This document shows, one piece after another, positions 45,559 to 54,440 of a stretch of DNA of 64,000 bases. Under the pieces are notes generated by a model. The model did no database searches and was not told the DNA's origin. It was given only the letters and a program-made list of their open reading frames with translations. The first letter of the stretch is position 1. Each line of letters begins with the position of its first letter. The DNA is from Arboricoccus pini (GTDB lineage Bacteria; Pseudomonadota; Alphaproteobacteria; Geminicoccales; Geminicoccaceae). Location of the stretch: NCBI RefSeq assembly GCF_900187945.1, contig NZ_FYEH01000015.1, positions 23,608 through 87,607 on the forward strand. The letters are read 5' to 3'. The position numbers were made by a program, and so were the translations under genes.

Positions 45559-46257
45559 ATGAGCGAGCAGCGCGTCGTCATGATCTCCGGTGCCAGCCGC
45601 GGCATCGGTAAGACCATCGCCCGCCATCTGGGGCATGCCGGCTGGCGGCTCAGCCTTGGCGCGCGCGACGTCGACACCCTGGCCCAATTCAGAGGGCCGA
45701 GCGTCCTGACGGCCGCTTATGACGCCCTCGACCGGCAAAGCGAAAAAGCCTGGGCCGCGGCTACGCGGGAACGGTTCGGCCGCATCGACGCGCTCATCCT
45801 CAATGCCGGCATCATGGTACCGAAATCGGTCGTCGAGGTCGCGGACGAGGAATTCGATCGCATGGCCGAGGTGAATGTCAACGCGCCCTTGCGCCTCGCG
45901 CGCGCCGCATGGCCCGATCTACTGGCCTCGGGCAAGGGTCGCATTGTCGTCGTAGCCTCGCTTTCAGGCAAGCGCGTCAAGTCGGCGTCCAGCGGTGCCT
46001 ACGCGATGACCAAGTTCGCGGCGCTTGGTCTGGCACATGCGCTCCGCCATGCGGGCTTCGAGCAGGGCGTTCGCTGTACGGCCCTCTGTCCGGGCTTCGT
46101 CGCAACCGACATGGCCATGAGCCTGACGGGCCAGGATCCCGCCAGCATGACCCAGCCCGAGGACCTGGCCCGGATCACGGCCATGCTTCTTGATCTGCCC
46201 AATACCGCCAGCATCGCCGAAATCCCCGTCAATTGCCGGTTGGACGACTCCTTCTGA
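45559..46257 (+). CDS. SDR family oxidoreductase
   Basis: 232 aa. Cofactor motif ISGASRGIGKTIARHL (residues 9-24) with NAG at 82-84; active site S134, Y148, K152 in VVASLSGKRVKSASSGAYAMTKFAA. CPGFVATDMAM is a typical late-strand element. It is a classical NAD(P)-dependent reductase with unknown substrate, probably cotranscribed with marR and upstream of the FAD oxidoreductase/peptide transporter operon. Confidence 0.9.
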   Translation: MSEQRVVMISGASRGIGKTIARHLGHAGWRLSLGARDVDTLAQFRGPSVLTAAYDALDRQSEKAWAAATRERFGRIDALILNAGIMVPKSVVEVADEEFDRMAEVNVNAPLRLARAAWPDLLASGKGRIVVVASLSGKRVKSASSGAYAMTKFAALGLAHALRHAGFEQGVRCTALCPGFVATDMAMSLTGQDPASMTQPEDLARITAMLLDLPNTASIAEIPVNCRLDDSF

Positions 46258-46307
46258 TCCTCGGCAAAGCCCTCGTCATCAACCTCATCATGATTGCCTG
46301 ATCTTCT

Positions 46308-47639
46308 ATGGGACCCCAGGTCGATATCGTCGAGAACAGCGACAAGCTGCCTGCCACGTCGGATGTCGTCGTCATTGGTGGCGGCATCGTCGGCACGTCT
46401 ACGACGCTGGCGCTGGCCAGGCGCGGTATTTCCGTCACCTTATGCGAGAAGGGACATATCGCGGGCGAGCAATCGAGCCGGAACTGGGGCTGGGTGCGCA
46501 AGATGGGGCGGGATCGGCGGGAGGTGCCGCTCGTCATCAGCGCGCTCAGGCTATGGGAGGGCATGAACGAACTGGTGGGCGGTGAGACCGGCTTTCGTCG
46601 TACCGGTATTCTCTATGCCTGCGAGACTGACGAGGCCTTGGCCGTCCGCGAGACCTGGGCGGACGAGGTGGCCCGGCCCTATCAGCTCGATTCCCGGCTC
46701 ATCAGTGGCAAGGAGCTCGAGGAGCTGACACCCGGCATGACCCGGAAGCTCAAGGGGGCGCTCTACACGAAGTCGGACGGCCGTGCCGAGCCGCAGAAGG
46801 CGGCACCGGCGATCGCTCGTGGCGCGCGGGCGATGGGCGCCACGGTCCTCCAGCAATGTGCGGTACGAGGAGTTGAGACCACGGGCGGTCGGGTCTCGGG
46901 CGTGGTTACGGAGAAGGGCCGGATTGCCTGCAACGCTGTAGTGCTGGCCGGGGGGGCCTGGTCGCGGCTCTTCTCGGGCAGCCTCGGCATCACCTTGCCG
47001 CAGCTCAAGGTGCTCTCCTCGGTCCTGCGCACGGCACCCCTGGATGGAGGGCCGGAGACGGCAATGTGGACCAGTCGCTATGCCTACAGAAAGCGGCTGG
47101 ACGGTGGCTACAACATCGCCGATGGCAACTCCAATATTCATCCGCTCGTTCCAGATACCTTCGCCTTCTTCGCCAAGTTCCTGCCGGCGCTGAAGCATGA
47201 ATGGGGGGCGATCCAGCTGCGCCTAGACGATCGCTTCATGACCGAGCTGCGCATGCCGAAGAAGTGGGATCTCGACAAGGCGACGCCGTTTGAGCAGACG
47301 CGCACGCTCGATCCGACGCCGATCAAGAAACTGCCGGACACGGCGCTTGGCCGCCTGGCGGAGGATTTCCCTGTCTTCAAGGGAGCCAAGGTCGAGCAGC
47401 ATTGGGCGGGACTGATCGACGTCACGCCGGATGCGGTGCCGGTCATCTCGCCGGTGGACAGCCTGCCCGGGTTCTTCATCGGCACGGGTTTCTCCGGCCA
47501 CGGTTTCGGGATCGGCCCGGGGGCGGGCGCTCTCCTGGCAGATCTCGTCACCGGGGCAACGCCGCTGGTCGATCCGAGCGATTTCAGGCTGTCGCGGTTT
47601 TTCGACGGTTCCAAGATCTGGCTGGACGCCGGCGTCTGA
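46308..47639 (+). CDS. FAD-dependent oxidoreductase, DadA-like
   Basis: 443 aa. Dinucleotide-binding motif DVVVIGGGIVGTSTTLALARRG near residues 19-40 followed by CEKGHIAGEQSSRNWGWVRKMGRD, typical of DAO/DadA-type amine or D-amino acid dehydrogenases. The C-terminal FAD contact reads FIGTGFSGHGFGIGPGAGALLADL. It oxidises a secondary amine or D-amino acid. It lies 40 bases before the solute-binding protein of a peptide importer, suggesting that the imported peptide or amine is its substrate. Confidence 0.9.
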   Translation: MGPQVDIVENSDKLPATSDVVVIGGGIVGTSTTLALARRGISVTLCEKGHIAGEQSSRNWGWVRKMGRDRREVPLVISALRLWEGMNELVGGETGFRRTGILYACETDEALAVRETWADEVARPYQLDSRLISGKELEELTPGMTRKLKGALYTKSDGRAEPQKAAPAIARGARAMGATVLQQCAVRGVETTGGRVSGVVTEKGRIACNAVVLAGGAWSRLFSGSLGITLPQLKVLSSVLRTAPLDGGPETAMWTSRYAYRKRLDGGYNIADGNSNIHPLVPDTFAFFAKFLPALKHEWGAIQLRLDDRFMTELRMPKKWDLDKATPFEQTRTLDPTPIKKLPDTALGRLAEDFPVFKGAKVEQHWAGLIDVTPDAVPVISPVDSLPGFFIGTGFSGHGFGIGPGAGALLADLVTGATPLVDPSDFRLSRFFDGSKIWLDAGV

Positions 47640-47679
47640 ACCACGCGGCCTTTCAGCGCGCAACAGGGGGAGTGAGGAA

Positions 47680-49323
47680 ATGAGCATCCAGACGACGAAC
47701 GGGTTGGCGCGGCGGCGGCTTTTCCAACTCGGCGGTGCCGGCCTCCTGGCGGCGACCTTGCCGCGACCCGTGCTGGCCGCCGGCGGCAAGGCGATGAAGG
47801 GCCAGATCATAGCGGGGCTCTCGCAGGAACCGACCTTCTTCAATCCGCTGATGCCGCATATCGAGGTGGACGAGGCCGTCTATTGGGCCATTTATAGCCC
47901 GCTTTGGGGCGTGGACGAAAAGGGCGACTTCATCCCGCAGCTCGCAACCGAGATCCCGACCCAGGAAAATGGCGGCATCTCGGCCGACGGCCTGACCTGG
48001 ACCGTCAAGCTGCGCGAAGGGGTGAAGTGGCATGACGGTCAGCCCTTCAGCGCCGACGACGTCAAATATACGATCGACCTTTTAAACAATCCCGATTTCA
48101 GGGCCGCCAAGCGACAGGGCCACGAGCTCGTAACCAAGGTCGAGGTCAAGAGCCCGACCGAGATCGTTTGGACGATGAAGGAGGTCTACGCACCCTATGC
48201 GGCCATCCTCGCCTGGACCTTCATCGTGCCCAAGCACGTCGTCGAGAAGGCCGCCAGTGCCAACGATTCGACGTTGAACACCGCACCGGTCGGCACGGGC
48301 GCCTTCAAGTGGCAGGAACGCGTGGCGGGCGACCATATCACGCTGGCGGGCAACCCCGATTTCTTCGGTGACGGGCCGCATGTCGAGCGGCTGGTCATCA
48401 AGTACATCCCCGATCTGACCGTCATGTACACGCAGTTTCAAACAGGTGACATCGATCATACGGGCCTGCAGGGCATCACGGCAGATCATTATGAGGAAGC
48501 GAGCAAGCTGCCGGACCGGGTGGTGCAGGCCAACCTTGTCGCTACGATCGAAAATATCGGTTTCAATCTCGGCAAGCCGCAATTCCAGGATCAGGCGGTA
48601 CGCGAGGCGCTCTATTACGCCATTGACAAGCAGAGCCTGATCGATTCGATCTATTACGGCCTGCCGAAAGCGACCGAGTCCTACCTGCCGCAGCAATCCT
48701 GGGCCTTCAACCCCGACCTGCCCAAGCAGAGTTATGATCCGGAGAAGGCCAAGGCGATCCTGGATGCCGCGGGCTGGAAGCCCGGTGCCGACGGCATTCG
48801 CGAGAAGAATGGCGTCAAGCTGTCCTTTTTGAATTCCACCACGGCCGGCAACCATCTGCGCGAGCAGGCCCAGCAGCTGATCCAGCAGAACTGGGGCGAT
48901 ATCGGCGTCAAGATGGAGATCCACAACCTGCCGCCGGCGGTTATGTGGGGCGACTATTGGATGATGTCGAAATTCGACAGCGTCATCGTCGGCATCGGCT
49001 TCATGGTCGGCCCGGATCCGGATGCGACCGACTATTTCGGTGGCAAGCAGACGCCGGCCAAGGGCGGCAACGGCCAGAACACGACCCAGTACGACAATCC
49101 CGAGGTCAATCGTCTGCTGGCGGAGGCGGCCTCGACGCTGGACCGTGCGAAACGGACCCAGGCCTATAAGACGATGCAGGAGCATACCCGCCACGACCTG
49201 CCGTTTCTGCCGCTCTTCCAATATACGCTCATCGAAGGCGTGAAGAAGGGGCTGAACGGCTTCAAGGCCAGCATCAACGTCCAGTCCAATCTTTGGAACG
49301 TCCGCGATTGGTCCTGGAGCTGA
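47680..49323 (+). CDS. Peptide/nickel ABC transporter, substrate-binding protein (DppA/OppA type)
   Basis: 547 aa; ATG 47680 with GGGGGAG upstream. The leader ARRRLFQLGGAGLLAATL resembles a twin-arginine signal. Family-5 binding-protein marks: LAPTFNP-like GLSQEPTFFNPLMP, LATEIPTQENGGISADGLTWTVKLREGVKWHDGQPFSADDVKYTIDLLNN, and LPKQSYDPEKAKAILDAAGWKPG. It binds oligopeptides or similar solutes in the periplasm for the permease/ATPase genes that follow at 49508-53354. Confidence 0.93.
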   Translation: MSIQTTNGLARRRLFQLGGAGLLAATLPRPVLAAGGKAMKGQIIAGLSQEPTFFNPLMPHIEVDEAVYWAIYSPLWGVDEKGDFIPQLATEIPTQENGGISADGLTWTVKLREGVKWHDGQPFSADDVKYTIDLLNNPDFRAAKRQGHELVTKVEVKSPTEIVWTMKEVYAPYAAILAWTFIVPKHVVEKAASANDSTLNTAPVGTGAFKWQERVAGDHITLAGNPDFFGDGPHVERLVIKYIPDLTVMYTQFQTGDIDHTGLQGITADHYEEASKLPDRVVQANLVATIENIGFNLGKPQFQDQAVREALYYAIDKQSLIDSIYYGLPKATESYLPQQSWAFNPDLPKQSYDPEKAKAILDAAGWKPGADGIREKNGVKLSFLNSTTAGNHLREQAQQLIQQNWGDIGVKMEIHNLPPAVMWGDYWMMSKFDSVIVGIGFMVGPDPDATDYFGGKQTPAKGGNGQNTTQYDNPEVNRLLAEAASTLDRAKRTQAYKTMQEHTRHDLPFLPLFQYTLIEGVKKGLNGFKASINVQSNLWNVRDWSWS

Positions 49324-49337
49324 GGCCGCCAGCGGCC
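49324..49337 (+). repeat. Hairpin after the binding-protein gene
   Basis: GGCCGC/GCGGCC directly after the stop codon. The 184-base gap it starts is the only long gap in the transporter operon; such hairpins often stabilise the highly expressed binding-protein part of the mRNA (inferred). Confidence 0.35.
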
Positions 49338-49507
49338 AAGCTTGTCGACGGACCATCGCCATTCCTATGCCTGGCGGTGGAGCCCTTTATGGCTTCGTCA
49401 TTCGGTGGCGGGCTGACTGATGATGACGGGCCCGAGAGGGTCGCGAGCACCATCGGATCGCCGTCGGCGATACTGAGCAGCCTTTATCGGCAAAGGAATT
49501 TTGAGCG

Positions 49508-50458
49508 ATGATGCGCTATCTGGGCTCGCGTTTGCTGCAGAGCATCCTTTTGCTCTGGATCGTCTCGTTGATCGGCTTCTTCGTGCTCTATCTGGCGCCG
49601 GGTGGACCGCTTGCCCAGTTCGCGCTGACGCCCGGCATGACCCAGGAGCAACTGGCCCGGATCGCCCATCAGATGGGGCTCGACCGGCCCTTGCCCGTCC
49701 AGTACTGGGAGTGGCTCAGTCGTCTTTTGATCGGCGACTGGGGCCAGTCCTATCGGGATAGCCAGCCCGTGCTGGCGATCATCGGCTCGCATCTCTTCGC
49801 CACCCTGCTCCTGATGGGCGCCTCCACGCTGCTGGCGATGATCATCGGTACCTGGATCGGTGTTCTTGGCGCCATCCGGCGCTACTCGATCTTCGATTAT
49901 CTGGCGACGATCGGGGCCATGATCGGCCTCTCCATCCCAACCTTCTGGTTCGGACTGATCGCGATCTATCTGTTCTCGGTCAAGCTGCCCTGGTTTCCGG
50001 CCGGCAACATGTACACCGTGGGCGATGCGTCCTTCCTCGACTACGCGCATCATTTGGTCCTGCCCTGCCTCGTCTTGACCCTCGTGACCGTGGCGATCTG
50101 GAGCCGCTACATGCGCTCGGCCATGCTGGATGTGCAGGGCCAGGATTTCATCCGGACGGCGCGCGCCAAGGGGCTGCCGGAGCACGTGGTCCTCCGGAAA
50201 CACGCGATGCGCAACGCGATCTTGCCGATGATCACCGTGGCGGGGCTGCAGATCCCGACGATCCTTTCGGGCGCGCTCGTCGCCGAGACGGTCTTTACCT
50301 GGCCCGGCATGGGGCGGCTCTTCCTCGATTCCTTGAACTATCGCGACTATCCCGTGGTCATGGGCGTCTTGATGTTCTCGGCCGTCTTCGTGCTCCTGGG
50401 CAATCTCTTGGCGGACGTGCTCTATGCCGTCGCCGATCCGCGCATCCGCTTGACCTGA
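49508..50458 (+). CDS. Peptide ABC transporter permease (DppB type)
   Basis: 316 aa. N-terminal MMRYLGSRLLQSILLLWIVSLIGFFVLYLAPGGP is the standard DppB beginning; LGLDRPLPVQY-like MGLDRPLPVQYWEWL follows. The EAA loop lies near residues 215-235 (RTARAKGLPEHVVLRKHAMRNAILPMI). Six membrane segments are expected. It forms the heterodimeric channel with the next gene product. Confidence 0.93.
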   Translation: MMRYLGSRLLQSILLLWIVSLIGFFVLYLAPGGPLAQFALTPGMTQEQLARIAHQMGLDRPLPVQYWEWLSRLLIGDWGQSYRDSQPVLAIIGSHLFATLLLMGASTLLAMIIGTWIGVLGAIRRYSIFDYLATIGAMIGLSIPTFWFGLIAIYLFSVKLPWFPAGNMYTVGDASFLDYAHHLVLPCLVLTLVTVAIWSRYMRSAMLDVQGQDFIRTARAKGLPEHVVLRKHAMRNAILPMITVAGLQIPTILSGALVAETVFTWPGMGRLFLDSLNYRDYPVVMGVLMFSAVFVLLGNLLADVLYAVADPRIRLT

Positions 50459-50470
50459 GGAGGGATGACG

Positions 50471-51358
50471 ATGAGTGAGGCGACCCTTCCAGCCCAGCCG
50501 ATCGAGGATATCGCTCCGGCGGCGCGCTTTCGGGCCGTGCGGCGATTCGTGCGCCACCGGCTGGCCATGGTGGGCGTGGTCATGATCCTGGTCCTCGTCC
50601 TGGGCTCGTTTCTCGGACCACATCTCTATCCGTTCGACGATTTGCGCATCGATATGCGCAACCGTTTCCAGGTACCCTTCATGGGGCCGCACTGGCTGGG
50701 CGCGGACCCGCTTGGCCGTGACCTCATGGCGCGGCTGATGACGGCGGGCCAGGTGTCGCTGGCCGTGGGCTTTGCCGCCATGATCCTCTCAACCCTGGTC
50801 GGCACCGCCATCGGTGCGGTGGCCGGCTTCTACGGAAGGGCTCTGGGCGGCGCGCTCATGCGCTTCGTCGACGCCATGCTCTGCTTTCCCAACATCTTCC
50901 TTCTCCTGACGCTGGCGGCCTTCATCCAGCCGGGCGTGTGGACCATCACGGCCATCATCGCCTTCACCTCGTGGATGGAGGTGGCCAGGGTCGTGGAGGG
51001 CCAGTTCAAGACCTTGCGCGAGCGTGACTTCGCCATCGCCGCCATGATGATCGGCAGTTCGGATGCCAGGATCATCTTCGCCGAGATCCTGCCCAATGCG
51101 GTGGCGCCGATCGTAGTTGCCGCCACCTTGAACGTGGCCCGCGCCATTCTGCTCGAATCCTATGTGAGCTTTCTGGGCTACGGCATTCAGCCGCCGCTGC
51201 CGTCCTGGGGCAATATGCTGAACAGTGCGCAGCAATATCTGACCTCGGCCCCCTGGCTGGCCATCTTTCCGGGCCTGGCCATCACGGCGGCCGTGACCGG
51301 TTTCAATTTCATCGGCGACGGGCTGCGCGACGCGCTCGACCCGCGCCTGGACGCTTGA
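50471..51358 (+). CDS. Peptide ABC transporter permease (DppC type)
   Basis: 295 aa; ATG 50471 is preferred to ATG 50465 because GGAGGG then lies at correct spacing. DppC marks: FRRFVRHRLAMVGVVMILVLVLGSF-type first segment, HWLGADPLGRDLMARLM, and the EAA loop with ERDFAIAAMMIGSSDARIIFAEILPNAVAPI. Partner of the upstream permease. Confidence 0.92.
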   Translation: MSEATLPAQPIEDIAPAARFRAVRRFVRHRLAMVGVVMILVLVLGSFLGPHLYPFDDLRIDMRNRFQVPFMGPHWLGADPLGRDLMARLMTAGQVSLAVGFAAMILSTLVGTAIGAVAGFYGRALGGALMRFVDAMLCFPNIFLLLTLAAFIQPGVWTITAIIAFTSWMEVARVVEGQFKTLRERDFAIAAMMIGSSDARIIFAEILPNAVAPIVVAATLNVARAILLESYVSFLGYGIQPPLPSWGNMLNSAQQYLTSAPWLAIFPGLAITAAVTGFNFIGDGLRDALDPRLDA

Positions 51359-51360
51359 GC

Positions 51361-52362
51361 ATGACCCAGCCGATCCTGTCCGTGCGTGGCCTGAACGTCC
51401 GTTTTCGCGGCCGTGGCGGCGGCGAGGTGCATGTCGTCCGCGACGTCGATTTCGAGCTGGCCGCCGGCCAGACCCTGGCGCTCGTCGGCGAATCGGGCTC
51501 CGGCAAGAGCGTCACCTCGCTGGCGCTCATGCGGCTCCTGCCGGGCGAGCCGCGCTGTCGCATCGGCGGCCGCGTGCTCCTCGAGGGAAGGGATCTCCTG
51601 TACCTGACCGAGGCCGGGATGCGCGGCGTGCGCGGCAACGAGATCGCGATGATCTTCCAAGAGCCCATGACGTCGCTCAATCCGGTGCACCGGGTAGGCG
51701 AGCAGATCGCCGAATCGGTGCGCTTCCATAAGGGGCTTGGCAGGCGGGATGCCCTTGACCGCGCCGTCGAGCTCTTGGAGCTGGTCGGCATCCCGGACCC
51801 GCTCCGGCGGGCACAGGCCTTCCCGCACGAGATGTCAGGCGGCATGCGTCAGCGCGTCATGATCGCCATCGCACTCGCCTGCGACCCCAAGGTCCTGATC
51901 GCCGACGAGCCGACGACGGCCCTCGATGTCACCATTCAGGCGCAGGTCCTGGAACTCTTGCGCGACCTGCAGGCGAGAACGGGCATGGCCATGCTCTTCA
52001 TCACCCATAATCTCGGTGTCGTGGCCGAGATCGCCGACCGGGTCATGGTCATGTATGCCGGCCGCATCGTCGAGCAGGCGGCTGTCGATCCGCTCTTCGC
52101 CAAGCCCTTGATGCCCTATACGCGCGGCCTGCTCGGGGCCGTGCCGCGCCTCGACATTTTCGCCAAGGAGAAACCGCCTTTGACCTCGATACCGGGTGCC
52201 GTGCCGGATCCGGCTCACCCGCCCAAAGGCTGTGCCTTCAATCCGCGCTGCACGCATCGCCAGGGGGGCCTTTGCGATCAGCGGACACCGCCGCTCGAGG
52301 CGGCCCAGCCCGGTCACGATGTCCGCTGCCTGCGCTGGCGCGAAGCCATGGAGGCCGCCTGA
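51361..52362 (+). CDS. Peptide ABC transporter ATP-binding protein (DppD type)
   Basis: 333 aa from ATG 51361 (TTG 51355, overlapping the previous stop, is possible). Walker A GESGSGKS, Q-loop MIFQEPMTSLNPV, signature MSGGMRQRVMIAIAL, Walker B LIADEPTTALDVT, switch FITHNLGVV. The C-terminal oligopeptide motif CAFNPRCTHRQGGLC, with cysteines that bind an Fe-S cluster in relatives, is present. Its stop overlaps the next start (TGATG). Confidence 0.93.
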   Translation: MTQPILSVRGLNVRFRGRGGGEVHVVRDVDFELAAGQTLALVGESGSGKSVTSLALMRLLPGEPRCRIGGRVLLEGRDLLYLTEAGMRGVRGNEIAMIFQEPMTSLNPVHRVGEQIAESVRFHKGLGRRDALDRAVELLELVGIPDPLRRAQAFPHEMSGGMRQRVMIAIALACDPKVLIADEPTTALDVTIQAQVLELLRDLQARTGMAMLFITHNLGVVAEIADRVMVMYAGRIVEQAAVDPLFAKPLMPYTRGLLGAVPRLDIFAKEKPPLTSIPGAVPDPAHPPKGCAFNPRCTHRQGGLCDQRTPPLEAAQPGHDVRCLRWREAMEAA

Positions 52363-53354
52363 TGGATCAGCCGCTCCTCGAGATCGACCATCTCTCGAAG
52401 CATTACGCCGTGGGCCGGAGCTGGCTCGGTCGGGGCGGTGGGCTGGTCCGCGCCGTCGACGACATCTCGTTCGTGATCCAGAAGGGCGAGATCCTGGGCC
52501 TTGTCGGCGAATCCGGCTCGGGCAAGTCGACGGTCGGCCGCATGCTGTTGCGCCTGGGAGACCAGCCGACCGCCGGGCGCGTCGACTTCGCCGGGCAGGA
52601 CATCGCCCCCATGAGCCAGCGCCAGCTCCGGCCGCTCAGGGCGCGCATGCAGCTGATCTTCCAGGATCCCTATTCGTCCTTGAACCCGAAGATGACCGTG
52701 GGCCAGATCCTGGAGGCACCCTTGCGGATTCACGGCCGGGGCGGCGATCGCGCCGCCCGCCAGCGCAAGGTGGCCGAGGTCCTGGATCTCGTGGGGCTCC
52801 GTCCCGGTCATGCCGCCCGCTATCCGCATGAATTCTCCGGCGGCCAGCGCCAGCGGATCGGCATCGCCCGGGCCATCATCCTCGAGCCCGATTTCCTCGT
52901 CGCCGACGAGGCGGTCTCGGCGCTCGATGTCTCCGTGCAGGCGCAGGTCGTCTCGCTGCTCCTCGAGATCCGTCGCCGCATGGGTGTCACCATCCTCTTC
53001 ATCGCCCATGACCTGGCCGTCGTCGGCTATATCTCCGATCGCGTCGCCGTCATGTATCTGGGTCGCATCGTCGAGCTTGCGCCCGTGGCCTCTCTCTATG
53101 CGCGGCCGCGCCACCCCTATAGCGAGGCGCTCTTCTCAGCCGCACCGGTGCCCGATCCCAGGGCGAATCGCCAGCGGATCCTCTTGGAGGGTGATGTGCC
53201 AAGCCCGCTCAACCCGCCCTCGGGCTGCGCTTTCCGCACGCGCTGCGCCTATGCGATCCCCGGGTGCGCCGCCGCCAGGCCGCCGCTGGCCGAACTCGCC
53301 CCCGGCCACTTCGCTGCCTGCATCCGGCCGGAGCTGGAGCTTCGGCGAGGCTGA
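52362..53354 (+). CDS. Peptide ABC transporter ATP-binding protein (DppF type)
   Basis: 330 aa. Walker A GESGSGKST, Q-loop LIFQDPYSSLNPKM, signature FSGGQRQRIGIARAI, Walker B LVADEAVSALDVS (A replaces the usual P in DEPVSALD), and the oligopeptide tail CAFRTRCAYAIPGC. Second ATPase of the heterodimeric pair. It ends the operon, nine bases before the convergent dehydrogenase gene. Confidence 0.93.
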   Translation: MDQPLLEIDHLSKHYAVGRSWLGRGGGLVRAVDDISFVIQKGEILGLVGESGSGKSTVGRMLLRLGDQPTAGRVDFAGQDIAPMSQRQLRPLRARMQLIFQDPYSSLNPKMTVGQILEAPLRIHGRGGDRAARQRKVAEVLDLVGLRPGHAARYPHEFSGGQRQRIGIARAIILEPDFLVADEAVSALDVSVQAQVVSLLLEIRRRMGVTILFIAHDLAVVGYISDRVAVMYLGRIVELAPVASLYARPRHPYSEALFSAAPVPDPRANRQRILLEGDVPSPLNPPSGCAFRTRCAYAIPGCAAARPPLAELAPGHFAACIRPELELRRG

Positions 53355-53363
53355 AGGCCGGCT

Positions 53364-54299
53364 TTAGACGACGTTGCGCGGCTGGCCGGCCACGAAGGCA
53401 TCGATATTGTCGATGAGCTGGTCGGCCAGGATCTGCATGGCCTCGCGGCTGGCCCAGGCGATGTGCGGCGTGACGATCAGGTTGGGAATGGAAGGGTCCA
53501 GGAGGGGATTGCCGTTCTTGGGTGGCTCCTCGGTCAGGACGTCGAAGCCGGCACCCGCGATCTGGCCTTCCTTGAGGGCCGTCGCCAGCGCGGCCTCGTC
53601 GACGAGGCCGCCGCGAGCCGTGTTGATCAGGATCGCATTTTTCTTCATGGCCTGGAGCTCGGCGGCACCGATCATGTGGCTCGTCGTCTCGGTCAGCGGC
53701 ACGTGCAGCGTGATGACGTCGCTTTCCCTGATCAGCGTTGGCAGGTCGACCAGCCCCTCGGCTGGCATGACATCGTGGGCCAGGACGCGCATGCCCAAAG
53801 CTTCGGCACGGCTAGCTATCGCCTTGCCGATGGCACCGAAGCCGACAATGCCCAGCGTCGAGCCGGCGATGTCGTTGATCGGATGGGTAACGAAGCAGAA
53901 CTGGCTGGCCCGCTGCCAGGCCCCGGCGGCCACGTCGTTGGCGTAGGCAACGAGGCTCCGCCGCAGCGCGAACATCAAGGCGATGACGTGCTCGGGCACG
54001 GTGTTGAAGGCGTAGTTGCGGATATTGACGATCGTGATGCCGCGCTCCTTGGCGGCATCCTTGTCGACGATGTCCGTGCCCGTCGCGGCGACGGCGATGA
54101 GTTTCAACGCCGGCAATTGCTCCAGTGTTGCCCGGCGCAGCGGCACCTTGTTGGTGATGCAGATCGAAGCGTCCTTGAGGCGCGGGACGATCTCCTCAGG
54201 GGGCGTGCGCTGATACTCGGCATAATGATGGGGAAAGGCCGGCTCCTTCAGCGTGGCGCCCAGCGTCTCGCGATCCAGGAACACGATTGAATGCGCCAT
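53364..54299 (-). CDS. D-2-hydroxyacid dehydrogenase (glycerate dehydrogenase-like)
   Basis: 311 aa. NAD-binding motif GSTLGIVGFGAIGKAIASRAEALGM near residues 145-170; catalytic Arg in NTARGGLVDEAAL, Glu in LTEEPP and His in TPHIAWASREAM. The overall pattern (RNYAFNTVPEHVIALMFALRR) fits the HprA/GyaR-like branch that interconverts hydroxypyruvate or glyoxylate with the reduced acid. The window also encodes serine-glyoxylate aminotransferase at 62.5 kb, whose product hydroxypyruvate would be its natural substrate; they are not adjacent. Confidence 0.91.
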   Translation of the reverse strand: MAHSIVFLDRETLGATLKEPAFPHHYAEYQRTPPEEIVPRLKDASICITNKVPLRRATLEQLPALKLIAVAATGTDIVDKDAAKERGITIVNIRNYAFNTVPEHVIALMFALRRSLVAYANDVAAGAWQRASQFCFVTHPINDIAGSTLGIVGFGAIGKAIASRAEALGMRVLAHDVMPAEGLVDLPTLIRESDVITLHVPLTETTSHMIGAAELQAMKKNAILINTARGGLVDEAALATALKEGQIAGAGFDVLTEEPPKNGNPLLDPSIPNLIVTPHIAWASREAMQILADQLIDNIDAFVAGQPRNVV

Positions 54300-54440
54300 G
54301 CCTGCCTCTCCTGTCGTTCGTTCGGCCGCGGGAGCGGCCCTGCATTATGGGCTCGCCCCTGGCCTAGCATCGAACGATGCCGGTCTGAAGACGGTGGCAG
54401 GCGGCAGGCCTGGGCCTAATCAGCGCAGGCGCGGCGGCAT

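Noticed and set aside
48082..49362. Long minus-strand frame opposite the peptide-binding protein
   Set aside because: Shadow of the OppA/DppA gene; no domain.
49484..50692. 402-codon minus-strand frame
   Set aside because: Low-complexity His/Gln/Asp/Arg sequence antisense to the DppB permease.
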